Part shown: piece after piece, positions 17,515 through 28,068 of the stretch
Layout: each line of letters begins with the position of its first letter
How positions within the stretch are numbered: position 1 is the stretch's first letter
Assembly: GCF_026262505.1 (NCBI RefSeq)
Contig: NC_067208.1
Coordinates: 1,736,001 to 1,800,000 of the forward strand
From: Trichomonas vaginalis G3
Taxonomy: Eukaryota > Parabasalia > Trichomonadida > Trichomonadidae
DNA length: 64,000 bases
Reading direction: 5' to 3'
Program-made: the position numbers and the translations under genes
The notes under the pieces: model-generated
Database searches by the model: none
What the model was told of the DNA's origin: nothing
Seen by the model: only the letters and a program-made list of their open reading frames with translations

Positions 17515-18342
17515 ATGTCAACATCAGAGAACACAACAACTGCTATCGTTCATGAAGCCATTAATGAAGAATACGAGTACATACAGTATAACAAACAGTT
17601 ACGTCTCATTCGTTCAGTCAAAGATGACATGTACCAAATGCAAAGTATAATGAATGCTCTTCGTTCTACAAAGCAAGCATATCATTGGTTTGAAAACCAA
17701 CAGACAAAAGAACTTTTAGAAGAATTTCCTCATATGATTGCTTCCCTCGGAAAACCGAGAGAAGAGATTCCGTACGAAAATCGCAAGAATTTGGCTCCTG
17801 GTTTGAAAGGTTATTATGTTCATAGACTTTTAGTAAATGCTGTAGCAATGTGGGCTTCACCTCGTTATGCTTGTTATATTTTCATGATGTTAGATGAACT
17901 ATATAAAGCAGAACGTGGAGAGATGGAAAAGAAACTTCAAGCAAAAGATGAAGTCATTGAATCCAAAGACAAAAGCATACAGAAAAGAATACCGCGTTCA
18001 GTACCAAAAGGAAAGGAAAAGAGTTATAAGTATATGATATATACTGAAGAGTTGGAGAAAGAAGAAGACAGAGATATGGTTATGTTGCATTTAGTCAGAA
18101 GAAACAACAAAAGCTTTTATGACCTTGCTAAGATTTACAAATCTGACAGAAACTGGTTCTATCGTGAAAACTTACCGATTTCAATGACACCGAATGAGCA
18201 AATAAAGGAAATTGTCAAAAATACTCTTCCTCAAACACACTATGACATCAAAGGTTGCACAATACTTACATTCAAAGAAGACTTACCATTACTGAAGGAA
18301 AAAATAACAGAATATTTCGATAACTTCAAAGAGGAAGAATGA
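17515..18342 (+). CDS. KilA-N domain protein with DUF3627-like C-terminus (275 aa)
   Basis: The KilA-N core lies at about residues 60-130 (KQAYHWFENQQTKELLEEF, then GYYVHRLLVNAVAMWASPRY). A Lys/Glu coiled coil follows, then a C-terminal domain (DLAKIYKSDRNWFYRENLPI, LPQTHYDIKGCTIL) like those in KilA-N proteins of baculo-, pox- and other large DNA viruses. The upstream TTG codon could extend the frame, but the first ATG is at 17515 after a long T-rich promoter. The E2 protein at 52862 is about 90% identical, unlike the other E1/E2 pairs. A DNA-binding regulatory role is inferred. Confidence 0.8.
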   Translation: MSTSENTTTAIVHEAINEEYEYIQYNKQLRLIRSVKDDMYQMQSIMNALRSTKQAYHWFENQQTKELLEEFPHMIASLGKPREEIPYENRKNLAPGLKGYYVHRLLVNAVAMWASPRYACYIFMMLDELYKAERGEMEKKLQAKDEVIESKDKSIQKRIPRSVPKGKEKSYKYMIYTEELEKEEDRDMVMLHLVRRNNKSFYDLAKIYKSDRNWFYRENLPISMTPNEQIKEIVKNTLPQTHYDIKGCTILTFKEDLPLLKEKITEYFDNFKEEE

Positions 18343-18640
18343 AAACTTACCGATTTCAATGAAAAACATTAACTTTTTGACGAAGTGAAGATTTGCACTT
18401 TGTCAAAATTTAATGAAAACTTACCGATTTCAATGAAAAACATTAACTTTTTGACGAAGTGAAGATTTGCACTTTGTCAAAATTTAATGAAAACTTACCG
18501 ATTTCAATGAAAAACATTAACTTTTTGACGAAGTGAAGATTTGCACTTTGTCAAAATTTAATGAAAAACATTAACTTTTTGACGAAGTGAAGATTTGCAC
18601 TTTGTCAAAATTTAATGAAAAACATTAACGTAAACATTAA
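18341..18640. repeat. 74-bp tandem repeats containing a hairpin and a copied gene fragment
   Basis: Full units start at 18341, 18415 and 18489, then a 54-bp short unit at 18563 and a partial at 18617. Each has TTTTGACGAAGTG...CACTTTGTCAAAA (13-bp stem, one mismatch). The first 22 bp of the full unit are identical to codons inside the preceding KilA-N gene (18166-18187). The first unit begins at the gene's stop codon. Confidence 0.88.
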
Positions 18641-18767
18641 CGATAAAATTTATTTCCTGGACTGTTGTCAAAATGTCATGTTGTCATCATTTTTAAAAGA
18701 AGTTAATTAACCTGGTAGCACATGGTGACGTGGTGACACTTTCAGTTATTCAAAAATATATTTTTGC

Positions 18768-19241
18768 TTAAATAACTTCAGGGTCTATTTCTTCAACCAT
18801 TTCACTTCCTTCGTCAATGTCAATAGAAGCTTCTTCAACCTTTGGTAAGAATTTCTGTATAACATCTTTGTTCGTTATTGTCTTCAGAGATGAAGGATAA
18901 TATTTCACATTTGTTTCACCTTTCTTATATTCTTTCTGCTGCGATAAATCTAAAACAATACTGAAGAAGTCAATATTAGAGTTCTTTATGACAGTATAAT
19001 GAGTATCTTTGACATTCACGAAGAAACTCTTTTGTTTCAAAACTACTGCTAACTCTTGTGAAGTATAACGTTTGCGGTCAATGACGATAGCTAATGGTCT
19101 GACATACTGACCAAACTTAGATTCTTTCACAAACTTCTTGTTAAAGATAACATTAACATTTGAAGCATTATTGAACTCATTCTTGATGGCAGTAGCGAGA
19201 GCATTGTATGAAAAGAACTTGCAATCTTGCATGTGTTTCAT
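18768..19241 (-). CDS. Hypothetical protein (157 aa) divergent from polymerase
   Basis: No family is recognised. It is soluble, rich in Lys and Phe, with a very acidic C-terminus (EASIDIDEGSEMVEEIDPEV). The start at 19241 lies 90 bp from the polymerase ATG, with a T/A-rich spacer that probably holds both promoters. Position next to the polymerase suggests a replication accessory protein, but nothing in the sequence proves it. Confidence 0.5.
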   Translation of the reverse strand: MKHMQDCKFFSYNALATAIKNEFNNASNVNVIFNKKFVKESKFGQYVRPLAIVIDRKRYTSQELAVVLKQKSFFVNVKDTHYTVIKNSNIDFFSIVLDLSQQKEYKKGETNVKYYPSSLKTITNKDVIQKFLPKVEEASIDIDEGSEMVEEIDPEVI

Positions 19242-19331
19242 TAAAATAAAAATATTAAATTATTTTGAAAAATAACTTAAAAAAATCTAATCTAATTTTT
19301 TCAAAAAATATTTTTTTATTTCCTACTAAAG

Positions 19332-22300
19332 ATGTATCGGAAGTTGTCTAAGTTAGAACACTCGGAAATAAAACAACTTCTTACAGAAGCTAATATAGAT
19401 GTTGCAAAGCATTACGCAACAAACAAAAAGGCACTCGCTGACATCCTCAATGACTACAATGGTGAAATAAGTTATGATAGAATTCATGAGTTCATAAAGC
19501 CACAACGCGGTGAGGACGAAGTCCATGCAAGAACTTTTCCTTTAAATGACGTTGCTATTGACTTATATCATAGACGTTCAATACCTCATGAAGTAAGGCG
19601 TGAGATGTTTGACATAACAAATGCGAACGTTGGTGAAACAAGAAGAAGAGACGACACACTGAAACAACAGAGAAGAGAGATGTTTAAAAATGCTATAGAA
19701 CAAGTTCGCAAAGCTAACGATGTCATTCGTTCCATTGACGACAAACCAAAAGAAGGTGAGAGATGGTTAAAGAAAGATGAAGAGAATAGGAAGAGAAATG
19801 TGAAGTCAGGCAATAGACTCATTGACTTTAACATCGAAGCTTTAGATGAACCAAACAGAGACTACTTACACAAACATTTCGGTAAGGTTTTCATGAGACT
19901 CTTAGAGAAAATTAAAATAAACTCACAACAGAGATGGATGGTATGTTATAAACTTGGTGGAAAGTATGAATGTTCTACGTTAAACCTCAATAATATTGGA
20001 ACATTACTACATCAGCTCTTGAAGGAGAACTTTATATCAGAGATAGAAGCAAATGCTGCAGGTATTGTTGAAATGCACTATGACTTCTTCTTGACAAACA
20101 TAAAGAATCTTACTGAAATAAAGATGTATGATTTAACTGAATATGAAGGCTTAACGATGTCAGATGTAAAGAAAGGCAAACCAAAAAAGAGACCATATAG
20201 AGATGAAAGCACACTGACAGAAAGACAGAAAAGATTATTGAACAGACTTAAACAAACAGGAGATAAACAAGATATAGATGACTTCTGGAATGAAATCCTT
20301 GGTGAAAAGAAGTTTTATAAGAAGAGAAGCGGTCAGTTCTGGAAGTATCTTTGCACATTACCTATAAATCTTGAGCGCTACCAAATCTTCAATGAACTGA
20401 ACAAAAGAACTGCAACACTTATGACAGAGGACAATTGTTTCGTTTATGCTTGCATTCAGGCTGGAGTAAATGAAGAAACTATTGACCACATGAGAGAAGT
20501 CATTCGTGTTAGAGACTTTCCTCAAAGTAAAGTACAAGAAATTTCTGACGCAACAGGTATAGCATTTAATGTTACCATTGGTTACTTCAATGACTCAAGA
20601 CATAATGAAATAAAGAGATACATACCAAAAGAATGTGAAACTGTTCGAACTATTGACTTACTTCTTGTTGAAGACCACTACATGCTAAATGAAAGATTAC
20701 CAATGACAACATATTTCATTCGCAACTATATAGAAATCTTGAAGGAGTGTGGTGGAATGAACATTGAGAAACAGATGAAGATTTATACAAAGAGAGAAGA
20801 TAAATATGTAGTTCGCATGGATAGAACAACACCGCTATGGGATGTTATGAAAACATTGTGGGAGTGCAAATATTTCGAACCTATTTCTTATGGAGAACTT
20901 TTCACATATACGACTGACTTATATAAACAGAACCTTGCACCATTTAAAGATTTGACATATGCTCCAAAGTATTGTGTACAACTGAAGAAGAAAGCCGAGT
21001 CAAAAGAAGTAAATAAAAATAAGTGCAAGTTCATTCCTGAGCACGTTTTCTTTGCTGACTTTGAGTGTAGCACAGACGGCTTTCATAAAGCTTTTAACAT
21101 ATGTTATGACAGTGAAGATGGTTCAGTGAGTGAAAGCATTTGGGGTCAAACTGTGCAACAGAATTTTTGGAACGACTTCCTGACAAGAGTTTAATATATT
21201 TCCATAACCTCAGTTATGATATAAACTTCATCTTAAGACACATGACAGAAGTGAAAGGAACTCCATCATTAAAGGTTCACGAACAATGCAAATAACTGGC
21301 TTATATAAAGGAAGGGCAATTATTATAAAAGACTCTTACAGTGTTATAAATAAGAAGCTTAAACTATTTCCTGCTATGTTTAACTTACAAACAGGACCGA
21401 AAGAAGTATTTCCATATAACTACTACAGCAGTGTTTTGTTAGCAAATGACAACAGAACTGGTGTCATTTCTGAAGCATGTAAGTTTATCCGGGATGCAGA
21501 TACATTCATGAAAAACATAGATTCCATCAAAGGTTGCAGAATAGATGAAAACCACTTCGACTTAGAAAAATATAGCACATTTTATTGCAAACAAGATGTA
21601 AGAATTTTAAGAGAAGGTTTTGTTAAGTTCCGCAATGACATATTGAAAGAATTTGATTTAAACGTTTATGACTACGTTAGTATTTGTTCAATTGCTAACA
21701 AATTGTTTGAGAACAGAGTATACTTCCCGAATGGAAATCTTTATGACCTCTCAAATAAACCAAGAGAATTTATTTCGAGATGCATTCAAGGTGGAAGATG
21801 TATGCTGTCAGATAACATGAAACAAAAGAGCGAAAAGAAACTCATTGCTGACTTCGACGCTGTTTCATTATATCCATCCGCTATAGCAAGACTTTATACT
21901 TTAGAAGGAATTCCAAAAGTATTGAAGGATGAGATGTTAAGCACAGAGTATCTCATGAGACATTTATTCAACGACGACCAAAAGGAACCCATTGGTGAAA
22001 AGTTTATGTCTGGCTTCTTTGTTCTCATTAAGATAACAGAGATTGGAATACATAGACACTTTCCTTTAATAGTTTGTGACCCTGAACTAAATCCAGAACT
22101 TAACGTTCCCAGAAGTTCAAACACTTGCTGTTTAATGTATGTTGACCATATAACATTACAAGACCTCATAAAATATCAAGGTGTCAAATGTGAAGTGTTG
22201 CAAGGATACTATTACGATGGAAACAGAGATATTAGAATAAGAGATGAAGTAAAGAAGTTGTTTGAGTTAAGGTTAAAGTATAAGAAAGAAGGAAATCCTT

Positions 22301-23112
22301 TGCAAGAAAATATAAAGCTCATTCTGAACAGTATTTATGGCAAAACTATTCTATCTCCTATTGAGTCAAAAATAACCATAGTAGATGACAAAGATGCTAT
22401 AAGATATGCCATCAGAAACTACAACCATATAGTGAAATTCGAAGGTTTGGATGGTTCAGATAAAACTATTTTCAAGCTAACGAAAAGCATTTGCAGACAC
22501 TTTAACTTCTGTCCACTTGGTGTTAATATTCTATCTATGTCGAAGAGAATAATGTGTGAAGTATTCTGTACTGCTGAAGACTTAGGAATGGACATCTTTT
22601 ATAGCGATACCGACAGTATGCATCTCTACAATGAAGATATCCCTCGTTTAGCTGAAGAGTTTGAGAAACGTTATGGAAGAGTTCTCATTGGTAAAAACCT
22701 TGGTCAATTTCATAGCGACTTTGCAGAAATAACACCTGGAAAACAAAGTTTAGCATACAAGTCAATATTTTGTGGAAAGAAGACTTACATAGACTTACTC
22801 ACTAACGATTTAAATGAAGTTGCATTCCATGCACGTTGCAAAGGTGTCAAACAAGACGTCCTTGCTTTAACAGCTAATGAAATGTTTCCTGAAGCTATAC
22901 AATGCTATTACAATGAAGATAAAGGTTTAATGGTTCCGCAAGGAAAATTTGACAAAGACTCTGAGTTCAGTGTTATGAAACTTTACAAAGCACTTCATGA
23001 TGGTCAAGAGATTGGATTTGACTTATGTAAGTCTTCTACTCCTTGCTTTGCTGAAAAGTTTAACTTTTCTATTCAGACTAAGACTTCATTCATAAGAAAG
23101 CTTAAGTTCTGA
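19332..23112 (+). pseudogene. polB: Protein-primed-type family B DNA polymerase, broken by two frameshifts
   Basis: Three open segments join in order: 19332-21194, a short one near 21195-21285 in another frame, and 21286-23112. The first ~350 residues match the separate E2 protein at 62342 and may include the terminal-protein/OTU-like part (DNCFVYACIQAG). Exonuclease motif I is in FFADFECSTD, and motif II (HNLSYDINFIL) lies in the middle segment. The polymerase motifs are intact: A DAVSLYPSA, B LILNSIYGK, C YSDTDSM. It would copy the element from primed ends. Breaks lie near 21,194 and 21,285. A micro-palindrome (19514-19524) is in frame near residue 62. Confidence 0.9.
19514..19524. repeat. 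In-frame micro-palindrome GGAC-GAA-GTCC in polymerase gene
   Basis: It encodes part of RGEDEVHA. With flanks it shares about 16 bp with the intergenic copy at 15898-15913. Confidence 0.75.
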
Positions 23113-23182
23113 GGTCATGAATGAGAAAAATAATAAGGTCATTTATTTTTGTCAGCAATGAGGTCATTCGTGATAAAAATAA

Positions 23183-23194
23183 GCCGCTAGCGGC
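23183..23194. repeat. Micro-palindrome GCCGCTAGCGGC between convergent genes
   Basis: It is a perfect 12-bp palindrome followed by AAGGCGAAGCCCATG. The whole 29-bp unit (23181-23209) is present exactly, inverted, in E2 at 56028-56056. GGTCATT is repeated several times around it (23113-23216). Confidence 0.85.
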
Positions 23195-23216
23195 AAGGCG
23201 AAGCCCATGTGGTCAT

Positions 23217-24074
23217 TTACAATACTGCGATGGTAGAGTTTAAGAGTTGTGCGTCAATGTAGAGACAGTCCTTATGGTCTGGAGGTAAGAACACTGGGCA
23301 GTTATGGTCATAAGTGGAGAACATGTCTATCCAAAACTCACGATTGAAGCCAGTTAATTTATAGTATTTAGGGTTAGGAAGTGGTGAAGTTCTTGTATGA
23401 CCAATGAACTCATTTTCAACTCCCTTACTTAAGTTTGAATATAATATAGCTTGCTTTCTATCCCAAATGCCTGGTGTTACAATCTTTGAAAATTCATTTT
23501 TCCTCGGAAGCATTGCATCATAATTGAAAACATTCTTGAAGTCTTCATTGGGTTCAGAGATTTGAAACCTTATACGTAATGGATTTTCTTTCTCTTTAGC
23601 TACTTCATTGAATGGTGAATATATAACAAACTGACAGTCATGAGTTCCATCTTCATTTTCATTAAATTCATAATGAAAGTCTATAAGTTGTGGCTGACTA
23701 CCTTCTTCTTTCAGTTGTGCAAGAAACTCACGTAAAGGCTGTAAAGTTTGTACTTCAATGTTGAACTTTTTCTCGAACATCTCATTAAATGAAATCATAC
23801 ATTGCAACAATATTGTATCGTCTTTAAAGTATTTGTATATGTGAATGTTTTGGGCGCTTAAAGACTGTTCGTCATTTTCTATCTCGACTTGAAGTATAAA
23901 GTCAACCTTTCTGAAAGCACGTGTTATATACATAGATGTTATGCCAATGTACTTCTCTTCATTTATGTTCACAATCCAGTCTGTTGGAAACTTAAACGTT
24001 ACTCTGTTCCCCTTTATTTTGACGTCAGGGTTTTCACTACTGAACGCAACAGTTAAAGGTATTTGTCTATACAT
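23217..24074 (-). CDS. Candidate minor capsid/vertex-like protein (285 aa)
   Basis: Residues 24-33 (VTFKFPTDWI) align in form with YPRQW at 6482-7363 and YPLRW at 577-1425. The C-terminal half has GIWDRKQAILYSNLS, again like the W..ENIVI.SSIS pattern. No transmembrane segment is seen. The gene is convergent with the polymerase and shares an operon-like arrangement with the Lys-rich 24099 gene. A third vertex-like or capsid-associated protein is inferred; it could equally be a tail or cement protein. Confidence 0.45.
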   Translation of the reverse strand: MYRQIPLTVAFSSENPDVKIKGNRVTFKFPTDWIVNINEEKYIGITSMYITRAFRKVDFILQVEIENDEQSLSAQNIHIYKYFKDDTILLQCMISFNEMFEKKFNIEVQTLQPLREFLAQLKEEGSQPQLIDFHYEFNENEDGTHDCQFVIYSPFNEVAKEKENPLRIRFQISEPNEDFKNVFNYDAMLPRKNEFSKIVTPGIWDRKQAILYSNLSKGVENEFIGHTRTSPLPNPKYYKLTGFNREFWIDMFSTYDHNCPVFLPPDHKDCLYIDAQLLNSTIAVL

Positions 24075-24098
24075 TTAATTCGGATAAAAATAAACCAT

Positions 24099-24371
24099 TT
24101 ACTCTTTCTTTGCTTCAGCTTCTTTAGCTTTTTGTTCTTCCTTTGCTTTTGCTTCTTCTCTAGCTTTCTTCGCCAGCAAACGTGGGTTCTTTTGTCTTCC
24201 AGCAGCTAATGCAGCAAGTTGTTTTTCACTAAGTTTTCTCTTTGGTCTCTCTGGCTTTTGTTCTTGTTTTTGTTCCTTCAGTTCGGATAAAATTTGCTCG
24301 CGAATTTCTTTCTTCAATGCTTCAACATCTATGACCCCTTGGGTCTTGTCCATATGACTTGTCTGAGTCAT
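24099..24371 (-). CDS. Lys/Glu/Ala-rich charged protein (about 90 aa)
   Basis: I start it at the ATG at 24371, which follows a TTTTTATCTGCAG spacer like other promoters in the element. The protein is almost entirely charged helix: EQILSELKEQKQEQKPERPKR, then AKKAREEAKAKEEQKAKEAEAKKE in shorter blocks. The middle has RKLSEKQLAALAAGRQKNPR, a short basic motif often seen in DNA-binding virion proteins. Condensing DNA inside the capsid is possible but unproven. Confidence 0.5.
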   Translation of the reverse strand: MTQTSHMDKTQGVIDVEALKKEIREQILSELKEQKQEQKPERPKRKLSEKQLAALAAGRQKNPRLLAKKAREEAKAKEEQKAKEAEAKKE

Positions 24372-24416
24372 TTGACTGCAGATAAAAAACAAAATTAAAA
24401 CTTTAACCGATGTAAA

Positions 24417-24851
24417 ATGAGCTTGTCAAAATCAGAGCGAGAGTCTATTATATTAAATGACGCAAGAGGAATACAACATCCTTTCTATTACGTAAGTCAG
24501 AGTAAAGATGGTAAAATATACGTAAGAAAAAGAAAGGTTCCATTAGCGAATGCAGAAAGCGACAACATTAAGGTGTATGGCAAGGATGAAGTCCACGAAG
24601 CCCATATAAAACCTTCTGTTCAAACTGAAAAGTCAATAGAACCAGAAGAAAAGAAGCCAGATGTTCTTTCAATAACGAACCAAGAGCTTATTGCAAAGTT
24701 CGTGAATTTCATTGAAAAGCAAACCGAGTCAAAGAACCCTGACCCGCCAGTGAAAGAAGTTGAGACAAAAGAGAATGTACAGTTCATTGAAAATGTCAAG
24801 AAACAACTTCCACCACGAATGCCAAGAAGAAGAGTGAGAATAATGAAGTAA
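24417..24851 (+). CDS. Hypothetical basic protein (144 aa) with FYY...KDGK motif
   Basis: The N-terminal motif HPFYYVSQSKDGKIYVRKRKVPL resembles GFYIHTMKDGRVQFRKIKQPL in the 78-aa protein at 26981, so the two share a small domain. The middle is acidic and the end strongly basic (PPRMPRRRVRIMK). Bases 24580-24605 hold a degenerate micro-palindrome in frame. It precedes the capsid gene by 27 bp on the same strand, suggesting a virion role. Confidence 0.5.
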   Translation: MSLSKSERESIILNDARGIQHPFYYVSQSKDGKIYVRKRKVPLANAESDNIKVYGKDEVHEAHIKPSVQTEKSIEPEEKKPDVLSITNQELIAKFVNFIEKQTESKNPDPPVKEVETKENVQFIENVKKQLPPRMPRRRVRIMK

Positions 24852-24878
24852 ATAGATATTTTTATCCGAAGTAAATAC

Positions 24879-26443
24879 ATGCAGAACGAACAGTTAAACG
24901 AATTTACTCCAGCAGAGCATATTCATCAGATTCGCTCATATTTCGATATCATAGACAATGCAGTTCAAATTGGTGACACTAATAGAAAATATTCTGACGC
25001 AAAGATTCCATCACAACCTGGAACTGCTAAAGATAACACATGGGTAACATTCAATCTCTCACCTCCTGGTGAAAATATGTTGGACCTTTACAATACATTC
25101 ATTACGTATAAAATGGAAGGTCAATTTATTGTAGATAAAGAAATTGGTTCAGGTTCCGATAAAACAAACCCACCAGGATTTTGGATTGGTTTCGATGACG
25201 CTTTCTATGCAGTTGCTGGATATCAAATCCTTGCAAATGGTCGTATCGTATATTCTCAAGACAACGCAAGAGAAGAAGCATATATAACTTCAAACTCACA
25301 AACTACCGAACAAATAAAGAAAGTAGATGTTTTCTCAAAGACTCGACATGAAGATGTATGGAGTCATTCGGGAACATGCAGAACAGGACAAATTGTTAGT
25401 GGTCCAATTACAGCAGGAAAATCATTTGATTTTAAGCTTTGTTTAAGAATTCCTGTTAGAAGATTCCTTCCATTAGAAGCTATTCGATTTATTCCAGCTT
25501 TTGCAGGAAACATTCAGCTTAAAGTAAAGTTCAGTAGCGACGCCTTACAATGCACATCTATATCTGTAAATGATATCATTGCTTTCAATCCAACTCTTAA
25601 AGTTGCATTTGCTTCAGATTCAAATCCACCGACAAATAAATTTGTTCCATGGAATGAACCATTCACTATGATAACGAAGGCAGTAGAAGCTAGTGGAACA
25701 TTACCAACAACCAGCAACTATTTCGAACAAAGATGGATTTTAATGAATGTTTCATTCATCCAAAGTCATTCTCTTTAGACCCTAACATTTATACAGAACT
25801 TGTAGAACATTATACAAACGAGGCTTTATGTTTTCCTGTTAAAGTTATGGATTGGATTCCTATGGACGGTTCATTCTCAAAGAATACAGATAGTTCAAGT
25901 GCAACATTTACAGCAGCTTATACGCCTATTAATGTTAAAAGTATTTGGGCACTATTTAGAAAGAAAGACAACTATTATGTTAATTTTGAGAACCCTAAGT
26001 TTAAATATCTTCAGCTTTCCATGGGAGCTTATGGAAATATGCCTGCAGAACCTGAAAAATCATATGGACCTGTATTTTATGAAATGGTTGCGAACGCTTG
26101 CAATACAAACAATGATATGATAGGATTTAATGAAGATGTTATGAGGTCATTGGTGGATGATGGTAGTGTGGAACATAAATGGGATAGCTATGACAACACA
26201 CATTTCTTATGTGGTTTTCCAACAGAAGTGGACTTTTGCTTCCAGCAAGGTCAAACATCTACTGCTCCAATAACATACAAATTGTCTGTTAAAGGACCTA
26301 TTGAACTAGCAACTGAAAACGTACCAAAGCCACTTATTGGATTTATGAGGGATTGTTGCTTTGCCATTCAGGTGCGTGCTAATGGCATCCCCATAATAAG
26401 ATTAGATGACTATAACTTAGCCACGGACGACAGTGAGGAATAA
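24879..26443 (+). pseudogene. Candidate major capsid protein (double jelly roll), one frameshift
   Basis: Two overlapping frames (24879-25778 and 25733-26443) are parts of one protein of about 515 residues, the size of Polinton capsid proteins. The first part opens with a charged N-terminus and LSPPGENMLDLYNTFITYKM. The second ends with FAIQVRANGIPIIRLDDYNLA. The shift lies near 25,760-25,778. The position next to small virion genes and the E2 counterpart at 45310 (546 aa, followed by the ATPase) support the call. Assignment as double jelly roll rests on length and context, not a visible motif. Confidence 0.7.
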
Positions 26444-26473
26444 AGGATGAACATTTATTTTTAAATCTTATAA

Positions 26474-26932
26474 ATGAGTTCTTCATCGAGCTCTCGTGAA
26501 CCTTCACCATCTATGAAACAAACTTTACCAAACGACTATGGAGCACCTATTGAATATTTCTTACGAGCTGCACAATGGCAAAGAGCAGTCTCACCAAGGT
26601 TAGGTGTTCCACCAGCTCCTGTCAAAAATAGCATTTGGTCAAGTCCTTATATAAGATATGGTCTCCCACTAGGTTTGCTAGCTACAGCAGGAGCAGTTAT
26701 GATGTTGAAAAGAAACAAAGCAAATGTTGTAAATAATACTGAAATAGCTGAAGTTAAACAAACTCCAACACCTTCGCCAAAACCAACGCCTTCACAAACA
26801 ACACCTTCAATGACTCCTGAACCTATGGAAGTACAAACTCCTGTTCAAAAGTCAACTCCTAAACCGACTCCAAAATTTAAACCAGAACCTACTCCTCAAA
26901 TAAATCGTAAAACTCCTGCGTTTCCTTACTGA
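26474..26932 (+). CDS. Membrane protein with Pro/Thr-rich tail (152 aa)
   Basis: A Ser-rich start is followed by one clear transmembrane helix (YGLPLGLLATAGAVMML, about residues 58-74) and a basic stop-transfer. The last 60 residues are Pro/Thr/Lys repeats (TPTPSPKPTPSQTTP and similar). No signal peptide is seen. It follows the capsid gene by 30 bp. A membrane-anchored or internal-membrane virion protein is a reasonable guess; the family is not recognised. Confidence 0.5.
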   Translation: MSSSSSSREPSPSMKQTLPNDYGAPIEYFLRAAQWQRAVSPRLGVPPAPVKNSIWSSPYIRYGLPLGLLATAGAVMMLKRNKANVVNNTEIAEVKQTPTPSPKPTPSQTTPSMTPEPMEVQTPVQKSTPKPTPKFKPEPTPQINRKTPAFPY

Positions 26933-26980
26933 AAAAATAACGTTATTTTTATTTAATATTAAAATTTTTATTTGATTGAA

Positions 26981-27217
26981 ATGACGACTAAAGTCACTGA
27001 AGCAATGAAACAAAAGTTTTTGGTAGAATACATTAAATCAGGAACTATTCCAGAAGGTTTTTACATTCATACTATGAAGGATGGTAGAGTTCAGTTTAGA
27101 AAGATAAAGCAACCATTAGATAAAGAAGGAATTTTGAGAAAGATTAAACTTCATGAGGACAACATTGCTGAACTTAAGAAGAAGTTAGAAGAGTTGGAGA
27201 AAGGAAGAGAGTTATAA
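26981..27217 (+). CDS. Small coiled-coil protein (78 aa)
   Basis: I use the ATG at 26981; an upstream TTG could add three residues. The N-terminal half has GFYIHTMKDGRVQFRKIK, shared in form with the protein at 24417. The C-terminal half is a coiled coil (IAELKKKLEELEKGREL). Its last codons are part of the right TIR, mirroring the 175-aa gene at the left TIR. Confidence 0.5.
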   Translation: MTTKVTEAMKQKFLVEYIKSGTIPEGFYIHTMKDGRVQFRKIKQPLDKEGILRKIKLHEDNIAELKKKLEELEKGREL

Positions 27218-27258
27218 AGCAATGAATTCAACAAGGTTAGAAATGAGGTTAGAAAACG

Positions 27259-27272
27259 TGTTAGATCTAACA
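27259..27272. terminator. Palindrome TGTTAGATCTAACA
   Basis: It is a perfect palindrome between the 3' ends of the 78-aa gene and the right TIR gene. The outer pair is T:A where other copies have G:C, a compensated change. Confidence 0.45.
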
Positions 27273-27384
27273 TTCTAACATAAACATTATTTTTGTGCTA
27301 TGTTTTTCATACGTGTGAGGGTGGTGATATCATTAATTTTTTATTTTATTTTTATATAAATGTGGGAACAAAAATAAAGCATAT

Positions 27385-27819
27385 CTACTCAACAGGAATG
27401 AGACCCTTACTGACTATGTATTCGTTTAATGCTTGATGAAAACAATGGTACATATTATCGTATGGGTATACACAACGTCTGTTTCCATCGTCGTCGTATA
27501 TGTAGAGCTCAAATCCAGTCCAACCTTCTTTTGTACAATATGTAGCTTTATTTAAGTATGCATTTATGTAGATAAGGCAATTTTCTTCATCGCTCCAGAA
27601 ATAATTTTTGTTCTTTGTTGAAATAGTTTTCGTTCCTCTGCGACCATAAGGAATGTATGCAATGAACTTTGCGTCATATGGGATTGTAATATATTCAGGG
27701 TTTCTTTCATCGTCAATGGGTCTGTCTTTGTTAAAATGCATGTTTCTCAGTTTTACTTGAGTTTTGAATAGTTCACGGAAACGTTCTGGGAAAGAGTCAT
27801 AGTAAATGTAGTCGGACAT
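27385..27819 (-). CDS. TIR-encoded protein, 144 aa (right copy)
   Basis: The encoded protein is identical to that of 5138-5572 and is transcribed inward. The upstream A/T run differs by one base. See the left copy for features; function unknown. Confidence 0.75.
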   Translation of the reverse strand: MSDYIYYDSFPERFRELFKTQVKLRNMHFNKDRPIDDERNPEYITIPYDAKFIAYIPYGRRGTKTISTKNKNYFWSDEENCLIYINAYLNKATYCTKEGWTGFELYIYDDDGNRRCVYPYDNMYHCFHQALNEYIVSKGLIPVE

Positions 27820-28068
27820 GTCTTTGTAATGAAATAAAAAATTAAAAAAAAATAAAAATAAGGTTATTTTTTATTTAGTGAGGGCGGTAGTGAATTCGTT
27901 AGTGAAGTCGTTTATGTGTCAGATGGTTTTGTAAATATTTAAGGTTAAGTTGGTGTTATAGTTGTGTTGTAAAATATACGTTACCGGTTTCGTAAAGTGT
28001 CAAACCGTTATCTTGGGTAAGGTGGAACGCAGTGCCGCCGTACCCAAGATAGAGATACTAACTATTGT

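Larger units (their letters stand above)
4895..28063. mobile_element. E1: complete Maverick/Polinton, 23,169 bp
   Basis: Terminal inverted repeats of about 860 bp begin with AGTTAGTATC. They are flanked by ATTGT direct repeats. Inside are a family B polymerase, a retrovirus-like integrase with chromodomain-like tail, a packaging ATPase, a candidate major capsid protein, vertex-like proteins, a fibre and KilA-N proteins. This is the defining Maverick/Polinton set. Polymerase, capsid and fibre ORFs carry frameshifts, although the element interrupts an otherwise open target gene and its TIRs are almost identical. That suggests a recent insertion, with decay or assembly errors. Confidence 0.95.
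27201..28063. repeat. E1 right terminal inverted repeat
   Basis: It is the inverted partner of 4895-5753. It ends ...ACTAACT, followed by ATTGT. It holds the second copy of the 144-aa gene. Confidence 0.93.

Noticed and set aside
18341-18640. Possible CRISPR array
   Set aside because: Contiguous 74-bp tandem units with no variable spacers in a eukaryotic element.
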